From Meconema thalassinum (Eukaryota > Arthropoda > Insecta > Orthoptera > Tettigoniidae): a stretch of DNA of 64,000 nucleotides. A program made the position numbers and the translations under genes. The DNA lies in contig OX336389.2 in assembly GCA_946902985.2 (NCBI GenBank), forward strand, positions 977,898,084-977,962,083, in the 5' to 3' direction. A model generated the notes under the pieces. That model had not been told where the DNA came from and made no database searches. It saw nothing but the letters and a program-made list of their open reading frames with translations. Below, in pieces: positions 1 to 10,425 of the stretch. Position 1 is the first letter of the stretch; every line of letters starts with the position of its first letter.

Positions 1-129
1 TCTAACTGGTTATCTCTAAAACTTGTATAACTTATATAATTCGTGATTCGAATTCGAAAGAAAGTGTGCTCTTTTGTGGTATTGTTCGTGTATTCCTCTC
101 AGAATAATTCGTAATATTCGATGCCTACT

Positions 130-940
130 TCCAACGTACATCAAGACGACCAGCTGACCGCACGACTTGCCTGCGGGAATCTCGTCAAAAGGACCGAGAT
201 CGACGCCGGTTGCGTAAAATCATAAAGCCCGTGCCCAATCATGAACTTGTGACACGAGGACTGTGGGAATCCTGTCAAAGGTGAATGGGCGCCCGTCATG
301 AAACATCCATAAACCTACCCGCCACTTTCCCACAACCGTGTTCTTAAAAGCGCACGGGGAGAGGGAAGTGCATCAACCCACTTATAAACGGCATTGACTA
401 CGTAGCACTGCGATAATTATTTTCCTCGTAATCCACCGCAAACTCCCAACCACAGCATAGGGGCAGCGGGAATCATGGCACGCTACTTCCGAGCGGCGCC
501 GACCATACAAGATGTCCATAACTGCTCGTGAATTTTAACCATCCCCAACCTCGAACTTGCCTTATAGCCCTTCTGCTAGGACAGTTAGACAGGCAGACAA
601 ACATTGAAAGTCCGGGTGCGGCACCGATTGGATAATATCGCGTTATCAGTGTCCAACCGCGAGGACGTGATTCTCGTATAACGGCCGAGAGAGGTGGCGA
701 TTGTGTAACATCACGATATTTCTCCACTTTCGATGACAAGGACAACTGGATTCTTGTCAAACAGTCAGCAAGCGCCGACGATTGCGCAATGAAGATATAT
801 TTTCCCATGCCCAACCACAAGGACAATGGAAATCTCCCTCAAACTACTAAAAGTGACACCGACTGTGTAAATCGCGATGTTTCTACGTGCTCTACCGTTG
901 GGTCAAAGGAAATCTCGTCAAACGACCAAGAGCGGAGCAA
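130..940. repeat. Decayed tandem array, ~80-bp unit
   Basis: Related units recur at about 80-81 bp spacing. The core GGAATCTCGTCAAAC-like block is seen near 669, 749, 829 and 909, each followed 30-35 bp later by a GATTGTGTAA-like block (near 700, 780 and 861) and then a CCCATGCCCAAC-like block. More diverged units lie near 175, 266, 468 and 626. No open frame persists across units. It is best read as an old satellite or minisatellite tail, or a decayed repeat-coding exon. Units differ by roughly a quarter of positions by eye. Confidence 0.6.
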
Positions 941-2034
941 CCTCTTGGTAATTATAACAACTTCTTGTACACAAGATGGCATATCAGCTGAAACAAATCA
1001 TTTGATAGCCTATTAAATATCTATTATTTATTTATTATTTAGTTTTTATAATACCGCTTTAAGCACTGTTCATTGTTGTTTCCTTTCCACCGCATCACGA
1101 GCTTCTTTGCTTGCAGGCGCATCTTGAATTAGTAGGTTACTAAAAGGTAGCTAAAAAGCAACTAATTTTCACTTCCTCCGTACAGTAGACATCCTGATTC
1201 TATAAACGATTTAATACTACGTTAGGCGAAACAGGGAAAAGCCATCATGCCTTGCTTAGTCATAATATCTTTATTCTACTGAACGAACTGTCTGTTTCGG
1301 CCCCCCTCTCCTGTTTCCCGCCGAGGCGTTTACTGAACCGAGAGCCGAGGCGCTTTGAGCTTTGTCCCCTTTCCACGACGATCCAAAAAGGTGCCTTTTT
1401 GAACTAATATTTCTGATCCCTAGTTTAAAACAGAGGTAAGATACTGGGACACAGAAAATGATTACTCCTGCCCGGAAAAAAACAGCGCACGCGTAGTTTT
1501 GATATAAACCAGGTAAAATAACATGACCCATCCCCCGCGTTTTAAGCACACCCAACGCATGCACCCTGCGTTGCGCCGACAAGGTTCGAAAAGCAATGAT
1601 GCACATGGAGTTAGAAGTTTGACATTTGGTACTACGCATGTGCCGTGTTTACCCAAATCGGTGGAGATTTTATCAGTTTCTGTCTAAACTTTGTTGTTTA
1701 CTTCGTTTAAATTAGTGAAGTTTGTACTTTGTCACTGTGATGACCGTGCATCTGCTTGTCGTACCTACTTCAAACTGTTTTACAGAGAACTTTTTCGGTG
1801 ATGAGAAGGTGATGAGATGGGACAAATTAGACAGAATCATTGCTGTCTAGTGGCCACCTACTCGGAAATGGTTGACACGCTCGATGACACGCGTCTTGCT
1901 CAAGAATTTGTAAACAAAGATCGACGGCAGTCAGTGTTAGAGTCTTTTGCTAGACGTTGACAATTGTTTTATGTTTTGTATTCGTATTCTGATTGATTTT
2001 TGTATTTTAATTAGAAATAATGAATTAAATTAAC
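941..2034. other. Intergenic, nothing recognised
   Basis: AT-rich non-repetitive sequence. Open frames on the minus strand at 1271-1656 have no recognisable motif or codon signal, and I do not call them genes. The stretch 1270-1380 is more GC-rich than its surroundings but shows no known element ends. Confidence 0.4.
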
Positions 2035-2535
2035 GGTATATTGGCTTTCACGGCCGGTGAATTAAAGCTCAGCAATTCTTCTAGGTTTATGCCGTGTCTT
2101 GTGTGGGGTTTCGCCTAGGACACCAAGCAGGCTCATCGGCGGGCTCTTGGTGTCCCCGTCCGGACCCCCACAGGAGTAACGAACTGCGCGCCACCTCCCT
2201 TTATATTAGGTACAACTGCATCACTTGACTGCGAGAACTAAAAGCTCAAGCAGCCTTAACCTCCCTATGAAGGCTTCCAAAAAATGGTATATTGGCTTTC
2301 ACGGCCGGTGAATTAAAACTAAGCAATTCTTCTAGGTTTGTGCCGTGTTTTGTGTGGGGTTTCGCCTAGGACACCAAGCAGGCTCATCGGCGGGCTCTTG
2401 GTGTCCCCGCCTGGACCCCCACAGGAGTAACAAACTGCGCGCCACCTCCCTTTATACTGGGTGCAGCTGCATCACTTGACAGGCGAAACCCACACAAGAC
2501 ACGGCACAAACCTAGAAGAATTGCTGAGTTTTAAT
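2035..2535. repeat. Two direct copies plus a partial inverted copy of a ~195-bp repeat
   Basis: Copy 1 (about 2035-2230) and copy 2 (about 2286-2480) both begin GGTATATTGGCTTTCACGG and run in parallel 251 bp apart. At 2481-2535 the first ~55 bp return in inverted orientation, so copy 2 plus this piece can fold back. Inside each copy GGACACCAAG is answered about 18 bp later by CTTGGTGTCC, giving a 10-bp perfect hairpin. There is no coding capacity and no tRNA-like boxes are clear. It is probably a short non-autonomous element, family unknown to me. Confidence 0.65.
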
Positions 2536-2843
2536 TAAATTAACGTGTTATTTTAAATCTAGCATTATACCTATATAACCATGTTATTTCAGGCTTTAAA
2601 ACCTAAAACGAAAAAAAGTTCTCCATGGTAGGTAGCTAACCGCAGTTTATAAATTTGAACCCCCACCCAAGTTTGCGAGGAGTTTTATGCTCCTGGTGTA
2701 AGGTACCTGTGTGATCATGAAGAATAAATCATTTTCGGGCTATATCATATCTCATCTCCCATGCCGAAAGTAAACTCAAGTATATATACAGGAATTATAA
2801 ATATCCTATCAAATGCGCCACAAAACCTAGGATATACTGTAAT

Positions 2844-3125
2844 TGTTATATCGCGGGAGATACAAGATAAAAAACACACACTTGTTAAATTAAAACAACG
2901 GTTTATTTAACACTAGTTGATACACAACGATACACAAGGTGGACTAACTTGAGCGGTCCAGAGCGGAACTGTCGTCTCCAGTCTGCGGGTGCATATATAT
3001 ACATAGTAGATGGAAGGTTCCAGATTGGAATGTTCTGGGCATAGTAACTAGAATGTTCATGTTATCTCAAGTAAATACACAACATTTTCTAGAATGTTCA
3101 TGTTAACTCAAGTAAAAACACAACA
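2844..3125 (-). repeat. 3' LTR of the Gypsy element
   Basis: This 282-bp LTR is intact. It begins TGTTATATCGCGGGAG and ends in CACAACA on the plus strand, giving TG...CA termini on both strands. It matches 8241-8375, 13025-13045 and 14540-14665 once the insertions there are removed. A ~35-bp AGAATGTTCATGTTA motif is repeated internally near 3050 and 3091. Confidence 0.93.
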
Positions 3126-3141
3126 TTTCCTCCCTCTTTTA
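3126..3141 (-). other. Polypurine tract of the Gypsy element
   Basis: On the minus strand AAAAGAGGGAGGAAA abuts the 3' LTR. This is the expected place for the plus-strand primer of an LTR element and fixes the LTR edge at 3125/3126. Confidence 0.8.
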
Positions 3142-3318
3142 AATGGATGATTTAGGAAACTTAATCAGGAGAGAATCTCAATGGTGGTCGGTGCTGGAGA
3201 GTACTCCTGCGGGGAATAAAATAGGTCTGGGAAATAGGTGGTGTCCTGTTTACAGGTGTAGCTGGTGTGGCTGGTGGTGTTTGGACTGTTGCTGGTGTCT
3301 CGGTGAAGCGAACTCGTC

Positions 3319-3573
3319 TCAAGCTCGGTTGCGCGGTGGCCTCGTCGGTTGCACGGTGACTTGGTCGGTTGCGCGGTGACCTCGACGTGGCCTGGTAAAG
3401 TTGAGTCTCGTGCGGAGATGAGGGTACCCTTGTTCCGTTGCTGACACCGTTCGACTGGCGTAAGCGATTGGACGTTCTTGCCCGTTGCTGAGCCGGTGTG
3501 ACAGTACTGCGCCCGGGCCGGTCTTGATAGCGTCCGTGGCCAACAGGAGTGGGAACGCTGGGTCATGCTGCAT
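3319..3573 (-). pseudogene. Gypsy pol: RNase H remnant
   Basis: The minus-strand frame reads MQHDPAFPLLLATDAIKTG then GAVLSHRLSNGQERPIAYAS, the typical start of a Ty3/Gypsy RNase H with the first catalytic aspartate (ATDA) and the PIAYASRT strand. The similarity fades after about 60 residues into low-complexity CGGTTGCGCGGTG repeats (3320-3395), and the LTR follows within 200 bp. The rest of RNase H and the whole integrase are missing. The RT remnant lies immediately upstream. RNase H degrades the RNA strand during reverse transcription; here it cannot be functional. Confidence 0.82.
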
Positions 3574-3590
3574 AAGTACCTGAGGCGAGG

Positions 3591-4641
3591 TTAGGGCGTT
3601 CTTGATGTCTTTGTATGCCCTGTCGCCTTCTGGTGTCTAGATGAGAGGGTCCTTGAGCAGCATGTCACTAAGTGGTCTGTCTCTGGTGGACAAATCATGG
3701 ATGAACGATCTGTATTAGGTTGCTTTACCAAGGAACAGTTGGAGTTCTTCTGGTGTAGTCGGTTTCGGTGCATCACGTACAGCTCGGATGAGTGCATCAG
3801 ACTTGTGGATGCCTGACGCATCCATTTAGTGGCCAAGGCTTCTAGGGATGTTTGAGCCAAAACACATTTGGCTCGGTTGAGCTTGAGGTTGTGTTGCCGA
3901 AACCGTTCCAGAGTGGTGCCGAGGGCCTGCATCAGATTTTCTAAGCAATCAACAAAAACTATACTGTCATCGAGAAAACTTACGACGTTTGGGAGACCTT
4001 GCAGGACTGTGTCCATTCGCCGCTGCCAGATAGAGGGGATGTTAGCTGCTCCATATACTGCTCGCGTTGGACGGATCAGACCGTGAGTTGGGGTGTTAAA
4101 GCGTGAGAGCATGGCTGAACTCATCGTCGACTTCGAGATAAGTGGACGCGTCGGTGATGTCCAGGTGGCAAAAGAGGGGCGCCGCGCATTCGGTTGAACA
4201 GATGTTCCACCTTGGGAATCGGATGTTCATCGATGATGATCCGCGGGTTGAGAGTAGACTTGTTGCCTGTGATCCTCAGTTTGCTGTTTTCTTTGCGACG
4301 ACGTGCGTTGTCGATGCCCACTCAGAGTAGTCCACTCTTTTGTAGAAGCCTGATGCAATTTTTTTTTGTCGATTTCCTTGGCGTAGGCATCGCGGAGGGT
4401 AACTGGTACGTCTCGAGTTCGGGCGAAAAAAGGTGTGGCTCCAGCCTTCAGGTGCATCTTCGCTGGGGGACCTGGGACCTTCCCGGGGGTGTCGCTGAAC
4501 ACATCCTGGTAGCGAGATAGTGTGTTGTCGAGCTTCTGTTGTTCCAAGGTCAGAGCCTGCTTGTCTGAGAGCTAGTGGATTGGGTCGGATTATCTGAGGA
4601 GGTGACCAAAGTCGATCTCCCGTACAAACTCCGAAATCCAC
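3591..4641 (-). pseudogene. Gypsy pol: reverse transcriptase remnant
   Basis: Read on the minus strand in several frames. 4227-4641 covers the N-terminal pol region. 3591-4124 carries the palm: a PSIWQRRMDTVLQGLP strand followed by VVSFLDDSIVF, the local form of the YLDD catalytic box with both aspartates kept, then HNLKLNRAKCVLAQ. Frame changes near 4230 and 4121 and deletions break the domain. The gene lies between the protease and the RNase H pieces, as expected for Ty3/Gypsy pol. It once copied element RNA into DNA in a cytoplasmic particle. Confidence 0.85.
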
Positions 4642-4655
4642 TCTCGACCAAAGAG

Positions 4656-4961
4656 TTATTCGACTTCATCGTCAACCACGTAGAGATTCAGGTTCCTGGT
4701 TGTGGTTCCGATGGTGGTGCACACTGAGGTTTTGCCAATGCATTTGATCGGATGGCCGGTGTAACTGACGAAGTTACGATCTTTTTTCTGCAACACAAAA
4801 CCTGGTTTGATCATACTTAGATTTGATTTGCTCATGGTTGAGCAGGGGGCGCCGGTGTCGAGTTCCATTTTGACGGTGGTTCCCTCTATGCTGACATCAA
4901 CCAGTGGCTTAGGTGCTGCTTTGACCGATCCGATCGATTTTGCTGAGGTACTCCACGACAT
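4656..4961 (-). pseudogene. Gypsy pol: retropepsin-like protease
   Basis: The minus-strand frame contains VKMELDTGAPCSTMSKSNL, a retroviral-type aspartyl protease active site (LDTGA) near residue 33, followed by a beta-rich stretch with IKCIGKTSVCTTIG. Its length of about 100 residues fits one subunit of the dimeric family. It overlaps the end of gag and precedes the RT remnant. The protease would cleave Gag-Pol. The frame is open here, but the flanking gag and RT frames are broken. Confidence 0.8.
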
Positions 4962-5910
4962 CTAGGTTCTCCGCTGGAAACTCTTCTTCGGTCACGTGAT
5001 TTGTTGTTCGATGTTTCCTCGATTTCGATCGGCAAACTTTTCTGATGTGACCTTTCTTGCCACACTTCAGGCACTCGGCGTTCAGGAACCTGCACTGACT
5101 GCCAGGGTGGGCTTCACCGCACCCTGCACATGTTGATTGGTTGTCCTGGGATGCACTTCGGTTTGCCTGGTGTGGCCCTCGGTGCTGCATGGTTAGGTTG
5201 TAAGACCCTAAACTTGGATGAGCTGACTTGCTGCGTGGCGGCTGCTGGTTGCTGTTCTTCCTGGATAGAGGCTTCTCGTATCCAATCCGATTGATTGATT
5301 GATTGATTAAGACTTAGCGGAAGCTGTTTTGACCTCGTTGGCGGTGGTGCGAGTAGCTTCGAGTGCGTGCGCGATTTCATATGCCGCGGTGAAGTTCTCT
5401 CTCTCTTTTTTTTTTTGCAATAATCTCGTCGCACATTTCTCGTGATTCCAACCCTGCGAGCATGTACCATAACTCTCAAAACTTTGCAGCCTGCCTTGCT
5501 AGCAATGGTTTCTCCTTGATTCTGCATTACACTCCGAAATTTGATGCTCTCAGCAAACTTGTTGCGTGTGGCGTCGAAGTGGCCTTTCAGCTTAGATTGA
5601 ATCTCGTATGACAGAATTTCCGGATCATTACGACTCACCAGGATCTTCAGGGCATCATTGAGTTCAGATCACATGTAAACCCGTGCAAAATGTGCGTGTT
5701 GATCGGCGGGTACCTTGCTCAGGTTGAGCGCCCAGGCAAAGCGAGTGAAATAGTCGGCTACAGTCGTCCCGTCGGTTGCACGATACGGTTGTATTGTGAA
5801 TTGTGGCGGTCGAGGCTGTGATGATGACGTTGTTGACTTGTTGTCTGTCGGATAGCGTCGGCGATGATTGCCGAGAATTGTTGGAGTTGCTCAGAGGTTA
5901 AGTCCGGCAT
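4886..5910 (-). pseudogene. Gypsy gag with two CCHC zinc knuckles, broken
   Basis: A likely start is the minus-strand ATG at 5908-5910 in the context CACCATGCC. About 50 codons on, the frame shifts, and downstream capsid-like sequence continues in other frames through 5638-5114. The nucleocapsid end (4909-5190) has two knuckles: CAGCGEAHPGSQC (CX2CX3HX4C) and CLKCGKKGHIRKVC (CX2CX4HX4C). Gag packages the element RNA. A (TGAT)n tract near 5300 and a poly-T tract near 5408 have expanded inside the gene, adding to the damage. Confidence 0.82.
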
Positions 5911-5962
5911 GGTGAAGATGAGTGGAGAACAGTATTTCTAAACACGCACTGCGATGACCTTA

Positions 5963-8077
5963 CAAGGGAAGTCTCTGAACCGGGAAATCGCGGATCCTGC
6001 TGGAACTTTGCAGATACGTTTCGTGAGCCCAACTAGGCAGAACCGTGAAGAAAAATCTTTCGGAAATTAACTTCCCCTTCTACTAGATGAAAAATTAAGA
6101 TTTACACGTTTAAATTGGCGCGCCAGTGGCGTGAGCTTCATTGGCTGCGTCAGAGGTTGCTTCCCAACCGTACTGTGCTTCCCGGCTTACGGCGTACAGT
6201 CATCGAATGAGAGGCGACAGACCCGGCATACGCTTATTTCCGTATACGGAGAGTGTCCCATGCATTGCATAATGAATGTTAACATTGGAAAAGTTACATG
6301 TTGTCTGGAGGAAAAATATGGAAAATGTATGGAAAGACCTCTCAGCAATCATGAACAGGACGTGTTGGACAGTTTGGATGGTTTTGTGCCTATCAGGCTT
6401 TCTGGCGTTCGTCTCTTGTAACAAGTGTGTTAGGTATGAAATACAAACAAAATGCTGTTGAGTATTGGAAAAGCGGTAAGAGGCGTCCGCTTTCCTTTTC
6501 GTCGGTAAACGAAAGTAAGAAGTAAGAAATATTTGTATTTGTGGGCAGAGCAAGTGATAAGGGGCGGCACCCTCCGCGACAAATTGAGGAGAAAAACATG
6601 TGCCTTGAAAGCCCAATTTGACATTGCCCATCAGAATAATGACGTAATATAGGCTATGACGCGACAATTCAGCAATGGGCTATGCTAGCTGCACAGGACG
6701 TAAAATGTACGAGGTTTCATTTATGCCATTCCTGGGTGCAGCACTTTAAGAATCGCTACAATATCTTTTCGCGAAAAATAGGAACTGTGGTGATATCAAA
6801 CAATGCCCATCGAAAAATGGATATTAGGCTATGACAGCAGCAGAAATATTCATAGAAGAGGTTACATCGGTTCTAGATTCTCTCGGCCCTGGAAACGTAT
6901 GTACTGTAATAGTGATCAAAGTGGGTTCAATTTGGAGATGTGTTCGGGTAGGACACTGGCTATAATAGGGTCGAAAACGGTTTGCTCCAAAGTACAATCA
7001 GTGGAGGCCACAACGCACAGTTATACAATAATGCCAACAGTAACGGCAGCGGGCAAGCTGCTTGGACCTCTCTTCATAACTTTGAAAGAACCAAAAGGTG
7101 TGTTTGGTAAAAGGGTGAAAGAAACTATGCTTGCACATTACGTTGTTCCTACAAAATCTGGCAAAATGGGATCCGCACAATTGGAGAATTGGTTTCATAA
7201 TGTTTTCAAACAGCATGTACCGTCTGGCAATGTGGCACTCCTTTTCTGGACATAAATCGTTAGAAAGTGAAGAGCGCATACGACTGATGATCATCCCTCC
7301 TGGGGCCACAACCTATTGTCAACCAATGGATGTATACGGCTTTAGGGTCTGGAAAAGCTTTGTCCGTAGATTTTCGAACACCGTTCGGTTATTGAATTTT
7401 GACATCAATTTGGCCCAGAGAATTACAATCTTGAAAACACAGTCTCTGACCACCAATTGTCGTCCTCGAGTTTTACTTCAATGTGACAATACGCATGGTA
7501 CCGAAGTCAGTATCTGTCCGACAATCCCGAACAGTTTGAACACCCTGTGCCATATTGTTTCGATATCAGTGCAAAAAAATGTAGTACTTGCATTCGCCCG
7601 TGTCTTATACGGTGAGGTGTAAAAGCAGTTTGTTTTTCCAACATTATTACCACGAACATCACTGTTGTCAGAACTATGCGAAATAGCTTGGTCTCTTACT
7701 CACTTGTGTGACCATTGGTTCGGTTTACTCTGTGTTGTGTTGTAATTTTATGTATCGGTGATTAATAATAAAGCACGACGTGCAATATATTATAAAGATG
7801 CAACATTAATGTCCCATGCCGCAGCGCAACTTATGAGCGCGAGTACGGGAGGGCAGGCGTTTTGAACGTGATCTTTTGAGCCACCAATCAGGAGGGAGGC
7901 ACACTCCCGCTTGACCAGCGCGCACAGTTCAAAATTGTTGTACTTACTGCTATCTACGGTGGGTAGGAGTTAATTTCCGAAATATTTTTCTTCACGGTTC
8001 TGCCTAGTTGGGCTCACGCAACGCATCTGCTAATTTCCAGCAGGATCCGCGATTCCCCGGTTCAGAGACTTCCCTTG
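5963..8077 (+). mobile_element. Pogo-like DNA transposon with 110-bp terminal inverted repeats
   Basis: The left repeat 5963-6072 and right repeat 7968-8077 are each 110 bp and match inverted with about ten differences, beginning CAAGGGAAGTCTCTGAACC. The element sits in the Gypsy leader. Flanks read TTA at 5960-5962 and TTA at 8078-8080, so the target duplication is TTA (or TA with one chance base). Removing it restores the leader, which matches its own tandem duplicate. A single transposase gene lies inside. The superfamily (pogo/Tigger versus another DDE_1 relative) is inferred from the protein. Confidence 0.85.
6436..7622 (+). pseudogene. Pogo/CENPB-like DDE_1 transposase, decayed
   Basis: Pieces in order: an N-terminal helix-turn-helix-like start MKYKQNAVEYWKSGKRRP at about 6436; a WVQHFKNRYNI block near 6728 as in CENPB-type DNA-binding domains; then the catalytic region from 6803, with NSDQSGF (first aspartate), THSYTIMPTVTAAGKLLGPL and SGKMGSAQLENWF. 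Near 7245 the frame changes and the second aspartate of the usual LLxDSWSGH motif is lost, leaving only SGHKS. A PPGATTYCQPMDV block with the expected QPxD motif follows at about 7290. Stops occur throughout the N-terminal part. The enzyme would cut and rejoin the element ends; this copy cannot. Confidence 0.75.
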
Positions 8078-8240
8078 TTAGTTCGGTGCACACACATGCG
8101 TTGAGGTTAGAAAATTCACTCTGTTTAGTATTTCCAACATGCACTGCGATGAAACGTAGTTCGGTGCAACACTTGCGTTGAGGTTAGAAAGTTCACTCGG
8201 TTTCACAACGTTATTTATCTTATCTCACCTCCGACACCAC
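8078..8240 (-). other. Gypsy leader with tandem duplication and primer binding site
   Basis: The block AGTTCGGTGCA...GTTGAGGTTAGAAA occurs at 8080 and again at 8158, a 78-bp period. A third partial unit lies beyond the pogo insertion at 5931-5957. Next to the 5' LTR the minus strand reads TGGTGTCGGAGGTGAG (about 8224-8239). This resembles a primer binding site beginning with TGG, closest to tRNA-Leu type sites by memory. Confidence 0.6.
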
Positions 8241-8375
8241 TGTTATATCGTGGGAGGTACAAGATAAATAACACACACTTGTTAAAATAAAACTACGGTT
8301 TATTTAACACTAGTTGATACACAACGATACACAAGGTGGACTAACTTGAGCGGACAAGAGCGGAACTGTCGTCTA
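8241..8375 (-). repeat. 5' LTR of the Gypsy element, first part
   Basis: Matches 2844 onward from TGTTATATCGTGGGAGG to GTCGTCTA, where the hAT is inserted. The LTR resumes at 13017 (duplicated target), runs to the mariner at 13046, and finishes at 14540-14665. Confidence 0.92.
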
Positions 8376-8434
8376 CAGTGGCGGCTCGCTTACATCGTAG
8401 TTGGGGGAGCTGCATGCACATGCATTAACATACC

Positions 8435-8740
8435 TTATTTGTAGATCAGCTCCAGGCGTCGAGTCTTGAACTTGACGAATTTTCCGATGACGAGGTTATT
8501 GAAATTCGGTATGCTGTTTATCAGACCCTTCTCAATAGACAGCATTCCAAGTGCAGTAAGTCTTTCTTGTCCCATGGCATTCCTGAGGTACGTTTTGATC
8601 CTCTTGAGGCACGAGAAGCAGCGTTCTGGTTCAGCGATAGTCATAGGCAGGGCGATAGCGATAAGTAACAGTTTAACGACCTCTGTAAATGACGGGCCTA
8701 AGTTTTCAGTGAGAAGGAAACTCAAAAGTTTTAAAAGCAC
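8435..8740 (-). pseudogene. hAT transposase C-terminal dimerisation domain
   Basis: The minus-strand frame contains LPMTIAEPERCFSCLKRIK then TYLRNAMGQERLTALGMLSI. This is the hAT C-terminal family signature (usually AxxERxFSxLkxIKtxlRstMxxxRLxxLxxL), and it holds the last catalytic glutamate. The frame ends at a stop about 35 residues after the signature, close to the element's 3' end, as expected. It is separated from the upstream pieces by frameshifts near 8740-8880. Confidence 0.85.
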
Positions 8741-8879
8741 CGCCGATATTTCGAAATTCTTCTCTTTGATACAATATAGTCAGTTCGGTCCTTAGTTTGT
8801 CGGGCTCGAGCATCGGAATGACACGTACGGTAGCTCGTAAGTCTCCTTCCGGAAATGAGTTCTTATGTATCTCAAATTT

Positions 8880-9170
8880 TTAGTTTTGCAGAAGAGAGGA
8901 AAGTACTAAATGGTCAACAAATTGAAACTGCGATGTGACTTGATTGTTGATGACGTCAAAAAAATGTCTTGCGGCAGCAATACGCGTTTGACTTCCTCCG
9001 ATCTTCCGTCTCTTTCTAGGATGTTCACTCTCGTCAGCGTTATTAGCCAAATGGAACGAGTCTCGGACTTTCTGGACAGTTTCAACAAAACTCGAAACAC
9101 AGCTACGCACTTTCCCTACATCGATCTGACGACTCAGTAATTGTTGGTACAGAATGTCCACATGAGGCAT
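8880..9170 (-). pseudogene. hAT transposase, central helical part
   Basis: The frame MPHVDILYQQLLSRQIDVGK followed by CVSSFVETVQKVRDS and an EHPRKRRKIGG basic stretch matches in character the alpha-helical insertion region of ZMYM1-like hAT transposases, between the RNase H-fold blocks. It has no catalytic residue of its own. It is isolated by frameshifts from 9335-10087 upstream and 8435-8740 downstream. Confidence 0.65.
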
Positions 9171-9334
9171 GATGCAATGAAAGAGACGAAGCCAGAAATT
9201 GAATTATGGATCATCCAGTGCCCGAAGAAGAGAACTAGCTTCGTTAACTGTGATATCAATCGAACAATCCGACTCGACTAGCACAGTGAAACATTCTTCT
9301 AGGGCTCCTTTTTTCTTAAACAGTGTTCACCGTT

Positions 9335-10087
9335 CTAGCTCGAAAATTCCACCTGGTTGCTCCCGCAGACGGTAGTCTCCTGGACACACACGAATCTAAA
9401 ACAGATGTCCTGTGCAAAGATCTCGAAAAGAATGCTGGGATATGAGACAAATTGGCAAATAATACTCGAGCTTTTGTATTCTGCTCTTTCCATAATCAGG
9501 TTCAGCTGATGGGCGTAACAGTGGATAAAAAAAAAGGCATTCTTGTATTCGTCCTCGATTCGCTTCTGCGCGTCATTTATTGCGCCACTCATCACAGATG
9601 CTCCATCGTAGCTCTGGCCAATTAACTTTCCCTTGTTGTATTTCGATATTATGTGTAGCTGAGAAACAATGCATTCATATATCAAACTTGCATCCTGACC
9701 AGCTTGCTCAAAAAATTCCCAGAATCTTTCAACTGGTTTGCCTTCATTAGTGCAATATCGCAATACAATCACTAACTGCAACTTCTCAGTGATATCGGTA
9801 GTTTCATTGGCAAGAAGAGAAATTAAATCTACATCCTCAATTTCAGCTAAGATTCTTTCCCGACATACTTCCAGCTTTAGAAACACGCCCTTGTTGTCTG
9901 AATCGGCCTTATCATGTCCGCGTAGCGCTAATTCATTAAAGCCGCAGAACTTAATACAGTTTATTAACTTTGAAAGTATTTCCCTGTTTCTAGTTACTTC
10001 ATTGTTATGACGCTCAACCGATTGTTGATATGCCGAACTTAAGCTTTTCTGTCCATCCACTTTCCCAAACACTGCAAAATTTACCAT
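9335..10087 (-). pseudogene. hAT transposase RNase H-fold core (DUF4371-like)
   Basis: A 250-residue frame. It has LANETTDITEKLQLVIVLRY, equivalent to the DETTDIS block with the first catalytic aspartate. RFWEFFEQAGQDASLIYECI and GKLIGQSYDGASVMSGAINDA (the second aspartate region) follow, then FIHCYAHQLNLIMERA, the conserved C/H block. This matches the zinc finger MYM/TTF-type hAT group. The start shown is only the first ATG after an in-frame stop at about 10095, so the N-terminus lies in 10103-10425. Confidence 0.85.
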
Positions 10088-10102
10088 GTTATTTAAATGA
10101 CT

Positions 10103-10425
10103 TCAGGAAGATGCGTGTTTCTGAATTTTTTCGCTCAGTTTTCTATGATCTGTCATTCCCTTTAGAGTCCAGCTAAATTTTCCACCGAACAAAATGTATG
10201 GAAAACCAAATAAAGCATTCTTTACCTCGCAACCACACAGCCAATCAAATTTCTTATACGCGTCAGGATTGAAGCTCCTAGTGTATTGCTTCTGCCTGCT
10301 AGTAGAACTCTGTTTGATGTCTAACACAGGTGTTGGTCTCCCCCTTACTCTTTACAACACATTTCTCGTGAAGCGTTAAAACTACTAAATTGAAGCGACT
10401 GTAAAAATTGCACAGTGTTACTCAT
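10103..10425 (-). pseudogene. hAT transposase N-terminal TTF-type zinc finger
   Basis: Contains SFNPDAYKKFDWLCGCEV and NALFGFPYILFGGKFSW, the TTF-like cysteine/aromatic finger at the N-terminus of this hAT group. The natural start appears to be the ATG at 10423-10425. One extra C near 10340 and one extra A near 10380, relative to the copy at 21126-21491, disrupt the first 40 codons. A stop follows KHASS before the core domain. Confidence 0.75.

Noticed and set aside
1271..1656. Overlapping minus-strand open frames of 64 and 122 codons
   Set aside because: No domain, biased composition or conserved block; overlapping frames in a GC-richer patch are expected by chance.
3165..3566. 133-codon minus-strand frame over the Gypsy 3' end
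   Set aside because: Crosses the RNase H remnant in the wrong frame and runs into the polypurine tract; the RNase H motif is in another frame.
6200..6667. 155-codon minus-strand open frame inside the pogo-like element
   Set aside because: It is antisense to the transposase N-terminal region and has no recognisable motif.
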